DNA from: Planctomycetota bacterium
GTDB lineage: Bacteria > Planctomycetota > Planctomycetia > Pirellulales > Pirellulaceae
Length of the DNA stretch: 6,381 nt
NCBI GenBank assembly: GCA_026692885.1
Contig: JAPLNJ010000184.1
Location: 1 to 6,381, forward strand
Direction: 5' to 3'
Position 1 is the first letter of the stretch. Every line of letters begins with the position of its first letter. The position numbers and the translations under genes were made by a program. Positions 1-4,993 of the stretch are shown one piece after another. Under the pieces are notes generated by a model that saw only the letters and a list, made by a program, of their open reading frames with translations, did not search any database and was not told the DNA's origin.

Positions 1-216
1 GAAATCCTCGGCCAGTTCGACCTCATCGCCCTGGTGGAACTGCGCAACGACCTCACCGACCTCGGCCGCGTGCTGCCCATCCTCGGCGAGTATTGGGACG
101 TGATCTACTCGGACTGGATGCTCGACAGCGGGGGCAACAACGAGCGCATCGCCTATCTCTTCGACACCCGCGCCGCCGTGTTCAACGGCCTGGCCGCCGA
201 AGTGGACGCCCCGCCG
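1..216 (+). other. Truncated EEP-family nuclease segment at the 5' end of the integrase frame
   Basis: The translation from base 1 reads FDLIALVELRNDL, then GEYWDVIYSD, NNERIAYLFDTR and FNGLAAEVDAPP. This order (hydrophobic strand with a metal-binding type Glu, a YWDVIYSD strand, then ERxAYLFDTR) is typical of the N-terminal half of endonuclease/exonuclease/phosphatase proteins. The C-terminal half of the fold, with the later catalytic Asp, Asn and His, never appears: after PP at 211-216 the sequence turns into recombinase. The simplest reading is that the element's left end lies near 216-232 and that bases 1-216 are the host gene or a captured piece of it. The family call rests on remembered motifs only, and the partner 3' half is not in the window. 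Confidence 0.6.
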
Positions 217-1506
217 TTGGGCAAATTGAACGTGACGCTGCCGGCTTGGCAGACTTTGGCCCCCGAGCCTGGCACTCTGCTTCACTTCTACCGCGAAACC
301 TATCGCCCGGACCACGTGGCCAAGAAGGCCGATAGTGACCGAACGCGGTTCGACGCGACGGTGACCTGGCTTCACGATTACCTCGACAAGCAAGTACTCG
401 CCGATGAAGTGACCGAAGAGACCCTCAGCGGGTTTGCTGACAATCTCAAGTCCAATGGCCACAGCCCGGCCGAAGTGACCAGACGGTTGAACGTCCTGCG
501 ACGCATCCTACGGGCCCACTCCCCGCAGCGATTTTCCCGGCCGCAGCTCATCGAGCTGTCCGAGGCGGAGACCGGCACGGTACGCCATTTTTTTGAGAAG
601 GTGTACCGTCCGCAGCGACTCATCGGAATTGAAGTCCAGGAAGTGAGAGCGTACCGCATGACGTTAAGGCGACTGCAATCGATGGCAGGCCGAGACGTTC
701 AGCTGGCCGAACTATCCGATTCGCTGGCCGCCGACTTCTTCCAGCACTTGCTGGACAGCGGTCTGACAGCTGCCACTGTCAACCACCACCGCGCCCGCCT
801 CTTCGCCGTCTGGAGAATGGCTGAGGAGCGTTCACTTGTGGCCAGCCGTCCGCGAGTGAGAAAACTGAAGGTGACCGAAGAGGAGCCGGATTCCTGGTCC
901 CAGGAGGAAGCCAGCCGCATCCTTGATGCGGCCAGGTCGCTTGACCGGGCGCCCATCCAAGGAATTCCCGCTGGCAAGTATTGGTTCGCTCTGCTGCTCA
1001 CGTGTTGGTACACAGCACTACGCCGCAAATCGCTGTTGCGTATTCGGCGCGAAGACATAGACCTGGCCAACAGCTGGCTGTACTTGCCCGGCAGCAACAT
1101 GAAGACCCGCCGGGGGAAACGGTTCAGACTCGGAGCGGATGCTTTGGCTGCAGTCCGGGAGATTTGGCTGCCCGAGCGAAAACGCCTTTTTCCCTTCACC
1201 GCCGACCCGTCACACCTCGGCAAGCAGTTCCATGCCATCCTAAAGGCGGCCGGTGTACCCTCTAACGGACGCCGTAACGTGTGCCTTTTCCACAAATGGA
1301 GGCGCACGGTCGCCACTTCGGCAGCCGTGAATGCGGGAATGCCTGCAGCTATGGCCCTTCTTGGCCACAGCAGTGAAGAGATGACCCGGAGGTACGTGGA
1401 TCCCACGCGACTAGCGGGGAATGATGCCACTACGTACCTTCCAGAACTCGCGCCCCTGGCGAAGGCGGATCCGACCTGCCCCGCCGGCGACGTGGGACAA
1501 TCCTGA
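1..1506 (+). CDS. Tyrosine recombinase/integrase, fused in frame to an EEP-nuclease N-terminal segment (5' end outside window)
   Basis: Site-specific recombinase expected to integrate and excise the element by strand exchange at an attachment site. Residues are numbered from the GTG at 34. The catalytic domain (about 288-470) shows the full set: R330 (TALRRKSLL), K357 (MKTRRGKR), H420 and R423 (FHKWRRTVAT), H445 (LLGHSS) and nucleophile Y454 (RRYVDPT). Two core-binding-like segments precede it, opening TLLHFYRETYRP (from 81) and TVRHFFEKVYRP (from 182); they look like a duplication. The frame has no stop back to base 1, and upstream of about residue 62 it matches an EEP nuclease, so the GTG at 34 is unlikely to be the true start. 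Either the gene begins outside the window as a fusion, or it restarts near the junction at TTG 217, TTG 226 or GTG 232. None of these has a good Shine-Dalgarno. The recombinase assignment is firm; the start is not. Confidence 0.93.
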   Translation, partial: EILGQFDLIALVELRNDLTDLGRVLPILGEYWDVIYSDWMLDSGGNNERIAYLFDTRAAVFNGLAAEVDAPPLGKLNVTLPAWQTLAPEPGTLLHFYRETYRPDHVAKKADSDRTRFDATVTWLHDYLDKQVLADEVTEETLSGFADNLKSNGHSPAEVTRRLNVLRRILRAHSPQRFSRPQLIELSEAETGTVRHFFEKVYRPQRLIGIEVQEVRAYRMTLRRLQSMAGRDVQLAELSDSLAADFFQHLLDSGLTAATVNHHRARLFAVWRMAEERSLVASRPRVRKLKVTEEEPDSWSQEEASRILDAARSLDRAPIQGIPAGKYWFALLLTCWYTALRRKSLLRIRREDIDLANSWLYLPGSNMKTRRGKRFRLGADALAAVREIWLPERKRLFPFTADPSHLGKQFHAILKAAGVPSNGRRNVCLFHKWRRTVATSAAVNAGMPAAMALLGHSSEEMTRRYVDPTRLAGNDATTYLPELAPLAKADPTCPAGDVGQS

Positions 1507-1517
1507 ACGTGCGGTAG

Positions 1518-1540
1518 GCGGCCGCCGCCGGCACGGCCGC
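1518..1540 (+). terminator. GC-rich hairpin after the integrase
   Basis: GCGGCCG (1518-1524) and CGGCCGC (1534-1540) form a perfect 7-bp stem with a 9-base loop, 11 bases after the integrase stop, followed by GTTTGT. The T tract is poor, so termination may be weak. It may only reflect GC-rich spacer sequence. Confidence 0.3.
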
Positions 1541-1542
1541 GT

Positions 1543-1557
1543 TTGTAAAGTTTACAA
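1543..1557. promoter_or_regulatory. Perfect palindrome TTGTAAAGTTTACAA upstream of parB
   Basis: Two 7-base arms, TTGTAAA and TTTACAA, flank a single central G. This is an AT-rich island in GC-rich surroundings and lies 34 bases before the parB start. Position and symmetry suit a dimeric repressor site or a ParB-type binding site for autoregulation. It does not match the canonical chromosomal parS TGTTTCACGTGAAACA. No convincing -35/-10 pair could be fixed around it. Confidence 0.45.
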
Positions 1558-1591
1558 GTTTCTCCCAAACCCAAGGACCAAAGGTGAACGC

Positions 1592-2698
1592 ATGGTTACC
1601 CGAACAAAAGCACCGCCCGTCAAGAACGGCACCCCCATTCACGACCGCCGTCCCGTGACCAATCCGCCAAAGCAGGACAAACGAGGACCCGGCGGCTACA
1701 TCCCCGTCCAGATCGCAATCGATCGGATCGACCCCAACCCGTTGAACACGCGAGAGCACTTCGACCAAGAGCGTCTGCAGTCCTTGGCCGAATCCCTGGA
1801 CGATGTTTGCTTGCTTCACCCCGTCGACGTCCGGCCGCTGGGCATGGGCCGCTTCCAGCTGATCGACGGCGAGCGGCGGTGGAGAGCCGCCGAGCTGGCC
1901 GGCTGGAAAACCATACCGGCCTTTGTCTACGACGTCACCGACGCTACCGCAATCACGATGATGGTTGCCGAGAACCTGCAGCGTGAGGAGCTGAACGCCA
2001 TTGAAAAGGCCAAGTCCTTCGAGCTGCTCACCAAGCCCGTGGAGGAAGGCGGCGCTGGCCTGAATCAATCGGAAGTGGCCCAAAGACTCCGCCTCTCACG
2101 TCCTGTCGTCTGCAACACCTTGCGTCTGCTGAAGCTTCCCGCCCGATGGCAACAGAAGGTTGTGAGCGGCGAGCTGATCGAGACCAAGGCTCGGTCCCTG
2201 GCGGCCTACTCCGATCGCCCCGAAATCCTGGCAGCGATCGAAAAGGACATGGAGGCCAACCCCCAGGACTGGCTTTCGAACGATTTCCAAGACAGCGTCA
2301 ACGCCATCGTCGACGTGTTCGACAAGCTGAACGATCCGGATCCTGAAGAGCACGAATACGACAGCGATCCCGCTTCAGACCTGGAGCCGGACGAAGATTA
2401 CCAGGACGAAGCCACGCTGAGCGATCCGGGCGCGACGAGAGCCACGTCCAACCGGGCTCGCCATGTTGACCATGTAAGCCCTACGGCCGCGGTCCGAACC
2501 ACTGAGGCCCCGCCGGAGAAGCCTCGCTCCGACGTCGTGACGGATCGCATCATCGACATGCTCAGCGACGTCCGGACGATTGCCGACATCGACAGACTCC
2601 TCGACTCGGTGACCGATCGCAGGAAGGCCATCATGAACAGCGACTTTCGGGACCGCATGCGACCTTCGGGCACCGCGACGAAAGGCAGACGCGTCTGA
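1592..2698 (+). CDS. parB: ParB/Spo0J-family partition protein
   Basis: Protein of 368 residues expected to bind a parS-like site, spread as a CTP-dependent clamp and act in DNA segregation or gene control. The ParB/Sulfiredoxin-type domain (about 38-140) shows IDPNPLNTREHFD, the signature GERRWRAAELAG at 93-104, and ENLQREELNAIEKA at 127-140. A helix-turn-helix follows at about 157-182 (LNQSEVAQRLRLSRPVVCNT). After the central DNA-binding part there is an acidic, probably disordered linker (about 247-280), then a short helical C-terminus (about 313-350) that may dimerise. ATG 1592 is chosen because AAAGGTGA (1580-1587) sits at proper spacing; the frame is open further upstream but overlaps the integrase and lacks family similarity. 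No parA lies beside it, so it is an orphan ParB, a common cargo of integrative elements and phage-plasmids. The hairpin 6 bases after the stop suggests transcription ends here. Confidence 0.93.
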   Translation: MVTRTKAPPVKNGTPIHDRRPVTNPPKQDKRGPGGYIPVQIAIDRIDPNPLNTREHFDQERLQSLAESLDDVCLLHPVDVRPLGMGRFQLIDGERRWRAAELAGWKTIPAFVYDVTDATAITMMVAENLQREELNAIEKAKSFELLTKPVEEGGAGLNQSEVAQRLRLSRPVVCNTLRLLKLPARWQQKVVSGELIETKARSLAAYSDRPEILAAIEKDMEANPQDWLSNDFQDSVNAIVDVFDKLNDPDPEEHEYDSDPASDLEPDEDYQDEATLSDPGATRATSNRARHVDHVSPTAAVRTTEAPPEKPRSDVVTDRIIDMLSDVRTIADIDRLLDSVTDRRKAIMNSDFRDRMRPSGTATKGRRV

Positions 2699-2704
2699 CA
2701 TGCG

Positions 2705-2734
2705 ACGGCCGGCGGCTGGGCGGCCGCCGGCCGT
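2705..2734 (+). terminator. Strong GC hairpin just after parB
   Basis: ACGGCCGGCGGC (2705-2716) pairs perfectly over 12 bp with GCCGCCGGCCGT (2723-2734) around the loop TGGGCG. It begins 6 bases after the parB stop and is followed by GTTGTC, so it lacks a proper T tract. A terminator is the likeliest role. It also abuts the structured region starting at 2735 and could be part of it. Confidence 0.6.
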
Positions 2735-2848
2735 GTTGTCGGCTTCGGTGGGTAAAGGCCAACTGTTCCCCGAGCGCAGGAAGCCTTTTCTATTTCCAGA
2801 TGATTCGGACCTGAGACCCCGCGTCCCCACCGATCCGACAACGAAGCC
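2735..2848. other. Candidate structured non-coding element (long bulged inverted repeat)
   Basis: GTTGTCGG-CT-TCGGTGGG (2735-2752) is the reverse complement of CCCACCGA-T-CCGACAAC (2826-2842), giving two 8-bp helices separated by a 2/1 bulge. Inside the enclosed 73 bases, AAAGGC (2754-2759) can pair with GCCTTT (2783-2788). A weaker GGAC (2807-2810) / GTCC (2823-2826) pair overlaps the outer helix by one base, which would give a branched fold. An alternative pairing, GGCTTCG (2741-2747) with CGAAGCC (2842-2848), competes with the outer helix. No convincing ORF covers it. It could be a structured RNA, a single-strand initiation site or a transfer/replication site; nothing identifies a known family. 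Confidence 0.4.
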
Positions 2849-2859
2849 CGGCCGCCGAG

Positions 2860-2897
2860 CTGGTCGACCAGGTCCCCGCCGCTGACTACGGCGGCGG
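2860..2897. repeat. Adjacent palindrome and hairpin in the non-coding stretch
   Basis: CTGGTCGACCAG (2860-2871) is a perfect 12-bp palindrome. It is followed by a hairpin with stem CCGCCGC (2876-2882) / GCGGCGG (2891-2897) and an 8-base loop. Neither has a T tract, so a terminator is unlikely; a protein-binding site or part of the preceding structure is possible. From 2898 to 2983 nothing recognisable was seen. Confidence 0.35.
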
Positions 2898-2983
2898 TCG
2901 CGTCGATCGCCGGCGGCACGGGACACGGCAAGGCCGATTGCCGGAACGAACGGAATCGGTACATTTGAGCGAATCGGGTGGCC

Positions 2984-3001
2984 GCAGGGTTCGAAACCTG
3001 C
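2984..3001. promoter_or_regulatory. Near-perfect palindrome GCAGGGTTCGAAACCTGC
   Basis: An 18-base inverted repeat with one mismatched pair (G2988 is paired with C2997, while G2989 faces A2996), centred on TTCGAA and about 80 bases before the HTH-array gene. It resembles a tRNA T-arm, but no tRNA can be built around it. An operator for a dimeric regulator is the more likely role. Confidence 0.3.
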
Positions 3002-3010
3002 TGCCCAACG

Positions 3011-3058
3011 CGGCCTGGGGCGTAACGTTTCCTGCCTTTCACGGAACGCTCCAGGCCG
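3011..3058 (+). promoter_or_regulatory. Long hairpin in the leader of the HTH-array gene
   Basis: CGGCCTGGGGCGT (3011-3023) pairs with ACGCTCCAGGCCG (3046-3058) over 13 bp with one G-T pair and a 22-base loop. It ends 11 bases before the AAAGGTGG ribosome binding site of the next gene. A GTTTT run lies 6 bases beyond the stem. It could be a weak terminator, an attenuator, or an operator for self-regulation by the multi-HTH protein downstream. Confidence 0.4.
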
Positions 3059-3081
3059 GACCCGTTTTGAAAGGTGGATTC

Positions 3082-4716
3082 ATGTCGCGCAATTCTAATG
3101 CTCTGCTGCCCCAGGGAACACAAGAAGTTGACGAGACAGGCGAACACTGGATTTCTGCAAAGCTGGCCAGTGAGCGCTTCGGCTGGCGGCGGGGAACCTT
3201 TCATTATTGGCATCTGAATGGCTGCCCGTTGCTCGGGGGAAGCAAGCTTCGGGCAATCCGTCGATTCGTTGGGCACCGCGGAAGACAGGTGCGGTTATTC
3301 TGCGAAGGCGAGCTGACGCAAATCAAGGCGTTGCTGAGTGGCGATCGGAACCGCGGGACGGACGCATCCAAGGGCGAGTTGCACATCGAACAGGCTGCTG
3401 CACGCTGCGGTGTTTCCTCCAGAGCCTTCCGAGATTGGGAAAAACATGGTTGCCCGTGGTTGGGGGGCAAACGAATCAAGCTGATTCGGCGTCGGGGATC
3501 GGTAAAAAGTGGACGCCGGGCAACTTGGCATACCTCCGTCCGCGAAGAGGACGTGAAGGCGATTATTGCCGGGAGCAAAGTTTCGCCCGATGAGTTTGAA
3601 GACGGTGGCGAGCGGTGGATTTCTGCGAGACTCGTTCCCCTGCGATTCGGCATCGACAAGCATACCGCTTTACGTTGGCATCGTTCAGGTTGTCCGGCGC
3701 TCGGTGGGCAGAAACTAGAGGCGCGCCAAGGGATCTTGCCAAAGCAGGGCGGGCGGCGGGCGGCTTGGTTCTTCCGCGAAAGCCGGCTGACACAAATCAA
3801 GGCGTTGATGAGTGGCGATTGGAACCGGGGGACGGACGCATCCAACGGCGAGTTGCACATTTCAGCGGCTGCCGCGCGCTGTGGCGTTAGTGTGAATACG
3901 ATGTACCGCTGGTCAAAGGATGGTTGTCCCTCGTTCGGAGGCAAGCGAATCAAGCTGATTCAGCATCGGGTTGTAGTGGCCAGTGGCGGCAAAATGGTTT
4001 GGCGTACCTACGTGAGCGAAGCGAACGTGAACGCGATTGTTGCCGCACAAAACGCTTCGCCCGATGAGTTTGAAGACGGTGGCGAGAAGTGGATCTGTCA
4101 AAGGCTCGTTTCCCAGCGGTTCGGCATCACGAAAGGAACCGCTGTGCTTTGGCATCGTTCAGGTTGTCCGGCGCTCGGTGGGCAGAAAGTACGGGCGCGG
4201 CGTGGACGGCTGGCGAGTTGGGGAAGCCGGAAGGACGCTTGGTTCTTCCGTGAAAGCGAGTTCAAGGAAATTTTTGCCGCGCGGAACGGTGGGCGCGGGG
4301 GTGTCGTGGCTGTTGCGTCACCTTCACCCGTTGAAGCGATTCAACCGACCGGACGCGATGAACCGAGCAACGGCAACGGCAGGCAGGGGACGGGCCAGGG
4401 GGGCACGTCGCAACCAGCGGCTGCAGCGGTGACTCACGCAGCGTCCCAAGAGGCCGCGGCGATCGCCGACGCCAAGACGTCGAACTCGCGGTCGGCGAAG
4501 GCGCCGGCAAATCCCAACGCCGCGAGGCTGTTCGTCGGCGGTCTCCCAGAGAACCCGGACATCGTGGACTTAGTTGTTCACTTGGACGCGGCGAGGGGGA
4601 CGGGCAAGAGCAACAACCAAGTAGCGACCGACTTCTACAGCGGGGACAAAGCTAAAGCAAAGGTGGCGCTCGCTCAAATCTGGCGATACAAGCGGAAGGG
4701 CCGGATTCTGCTCTGA
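3082..4716 (+). CDS. Protein with five tandem excisionase/MerR-like winged-helix units
   Basis: Protein of 544 residues, likely a sequence-specific DNA binder. Five units of about 76-80 residues occupy 19-97, 98-174, 175-255, 256-332 and 333-402. Each has a helix-turn-helix, a GCPxxGG wing turn (GCP at 47, 123, 203, 281, 361), and a closing strand and helix (for example WRTYVSEANVNAIV), like single-domain HTH_17/excisionase proteins. Units 1, 3 and 5 (WISxxLxxxRFG) and units 2 and 4 (GELHIxxAAARCGVS) form two subtypes, so the order is A-B-A-B-A. A Gly/Ser/Ala/Pro-rich linker (about 403-480) leads to a basic C-terminal domain (about 481-544, ending QIWRYKRKGRILL) of unknown function. ATG 3082 is chosen because AAAGGTGG lies at 3070-3077; the earlier TTG at 2938 would cross the leader hairpin. 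The function is not known. An excision factor, centromere-type binder or regulator all fit. Confidence 0.85.
   Translation: MSRNSNALLPQGTQEVDETGEHWISAKLASERFGWRRGTFHYWHLNGCPLLGGSKLRAIRRFVGHRGRQVRLFCEGELTQIKALLSGDRNRGTDASKGELHIEQAAARCGVSSRAFRDWEKHGCPWLGGKRIKLIRRRGSVKSGRRATWHTSVREEDVKAIIAGSKVSPDEFEDGGERWISARLVPLRFGIDKHTALRWHRSGCPALGGQKLEARQGILPKQGGRRAAWFFRESRLTQIKALMSGDWNRGTDASNGELHISAAAARCGVSVNTMYRWSKDGCPSFGGKRIKLIQHRVVVASGGKMVWRTYVSEANVNAIVAAQNASPDEFEDGGEKWICQRLVSQRFGITKGTAVLWHRSGCPALGGQKVRARRGRLASWGSRKDAWFFRESEFKEIFAARNGGRGGVVAVASPSPVEAIQPTGRDEPSNGNGRQGTGQGGTSQPAAAAVTHAASQEAAAIADAKTSNSRSAKAPANPNAARLFVGGLPENPDIVDLVVHLDAARGTGKSNNQVATDFYSGDKAKAKVALAQIWRYKRKGRILL
3136..4287 (+). repeat. Tandem internal DNA repeats of 474 bp encoding the HTH array
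   Basis: The unit 3373-3846 (subtypes B then A) is followed directly by 3847-4287, a second copy lacking its last part. The half unit 3136-3372 precedes both and aligns to the A part. Landmarks repeat at exactly +474: CTGACGCAAATC at 3313 and CTGACACAAATC at 3787; CGCCCGATGAG at 3584 and 4058; GGCATCGTTCAGG at 3677 and 4151. From the first half unit to the second A unit the offset is 468, so one 6-base indel occurred. Long stretches are nearly identical in DNA, pointing to fairly recent duplication or gene conversion. Confidence 0.9.
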
Positions 4717-4756
4717 CAGTTTCACGCTGTCTAGCCGCGCTGTCCTCCTAAGATCG

Positions 4757-4850
4757 GGCGCCAACACTCTGGCCATTTTCTTGGCCACGATTCCCTGGAA
4801 AAAAGGGTGCCAACACCCTGTTGGCGCGCCAACACTTGGCGACAACACCC
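4757..4850. repeat. Iteron-like cluster of GCCAACAC motifs with palindromes
   Basis: GCCAACAC occurs at 4760-4767, 4809-4816 and 4828-4835, with a degenerate GACAACAC at 4841-4848 and an inverted TGTTGGC at 4819-4825. The last forms the perfect 16-bp palindrome TGTTGGCGCGCCAACA (4819-4834). Further dyads overlap: GGGTG-CCAA-CACCC (4805-4818) and GCCAA-CAC-TTGGC (4828-4840). TGGCCA is also repeated at 4770-4775 and 4782-4787. It lies between the HTH-array gene and the replication operon, so an operator or accessory origin site is plausible. Nothing identifies the binding protein. Confidence 0.55.
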
Positions 4851-4880
4851 TTGATGCCTACGGGGCTTTTATGTTTTACT
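4851..4880 (+). promoter_or_regulatory. Weak promoter candidate for the replication operon
   Basis: TTGATG (4851-4856) and TTTACT (4875-4880), 18 bases apart, each match 4 of 6 positions of the sigma-70-type consensus. The GCTTTTATGTTTTAC stretch is AT-rich within GC-rich DNA. It is placed between the iteron cluster and the hairpin before the winged-helix gene. The evidence is only positional and compositional. Confidence 0.2.
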
Positions 4881-4936
4881 CCCGAGCGATGAAAGCGGCT
4901 GTCCCGGATGATGGACGCGGAGATGACAGCGCATGA
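4871..4936 (+). CDS. Possible 21-residue leader peptide
   Basis: A short ORF starts MFYSRAMKAAV and ends GRGDDSA; its TGA (4934-4936) overlaps the first bases of the 4935-4975 hairpin. A second in-frame ATG lies at 4889. A purine-rich CGGGGC lies 6 bases upstream, but no clear Shine-Dalgarno does. An ORF ending at a terminator stem is the layout of attenuation leaders, and CGAGCG inside it (4883-4888) could pair with the hairpin's 5' arm. There is no run of a regulatory codon, so the ORF may be fortuitous. Confidence 0.22.
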   Translation: MFYSRAMKAAVPDDGRGDDSA

Positions 4937-4975
4937 AAAACGCTCGCTTCCCTGGAAAGATTGCGAGCGTTTTTC
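4935..4975 (+). terminator. Perfect terminator-type hairpin, possible attenuator
   Basis: GAAAAACGCTCGC (4935-4947) and GCGAGCGTTTTTC (4963-4975) are exact reverse complements: a 13-bp stem with a 15-base loop, a GC-rich upper part and a T5 tract on the 3' arm. The A5 on the other arm makes it potentially bidirectional. It ends 18 bases before the ATG at 4994, leaving no room for a promoter after it. The downstream operon must therefore be transcribed through it, which suggests conditional readthrough. Confidence 0.7.
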
Positions 4976-4993
4976 GAAACCAAAAGGTGATGT

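Larger units (their letters stand above)
4791..4958. repeat. Two copies of the 11-mer TTCCCTGGAAA
   Basis: The copies are at 4791-4801 and 4948-4958. The core TTCC-CT-GGAA is itself a dyad. The second copy lies in the loop of the terminator-type hairpin before the next gene, the first within the iteron cluster. A shared regulator site is possible, and chance is not excluded. Confidence 0.3.

Noticed and set aside
1421..1591. Longer parB start overlapping the integrase
   Set aside because: The added residues are low-quality, Arg-rich sequence without family similarity, while ATG 1592 has a good ribosome binding site.
2700..2885. 61-codon + strand ORF after parB
   Set aside because: It lies wholly on the inverted repeats, is rich in Pro, Arg and Gly from GC bias, and has no ribosome binding site.
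2984..3001. tRNA T-arm-like sequence GGTTCGAAACC
   Set aside because: No matching acceptor, D-arm or anticodon stem can be built in the preceding 75 bases, and the loop length is wrong if the outer pairs are kept.
2938..3081. TTG start extending the HTH-array protein by 48 residues
   Set aside because: There is no ribosome binding site at the TTG, and the extension would run through the palindrome and leader hairpin. ATG 3082 is well supported.
2398..3276. Minus-strand ORF across the parB end and the non-coding stretch
   Set aside because: Composition is Arg/Ser/Pro-rich with no recognisable motif. It opposes two well-supported genes and covers their hairpins.
4595..4611. Walker A (P-loop) motif in RGTGKS of the HTH-array protein
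   Set aside because: GxxxxGKS requires a Gly where this protein has Ala (residue 503). No Walker B follows, and the segment is too short for an ATPase domain.
4719..4726. parS half-site GTTTCACG, with a similar TTTCACG at 3037-3043
   Set aside because: Only half of the 16-bp palindrome is present at each place, and the other halves do not match. Chance occurrence is plausible.
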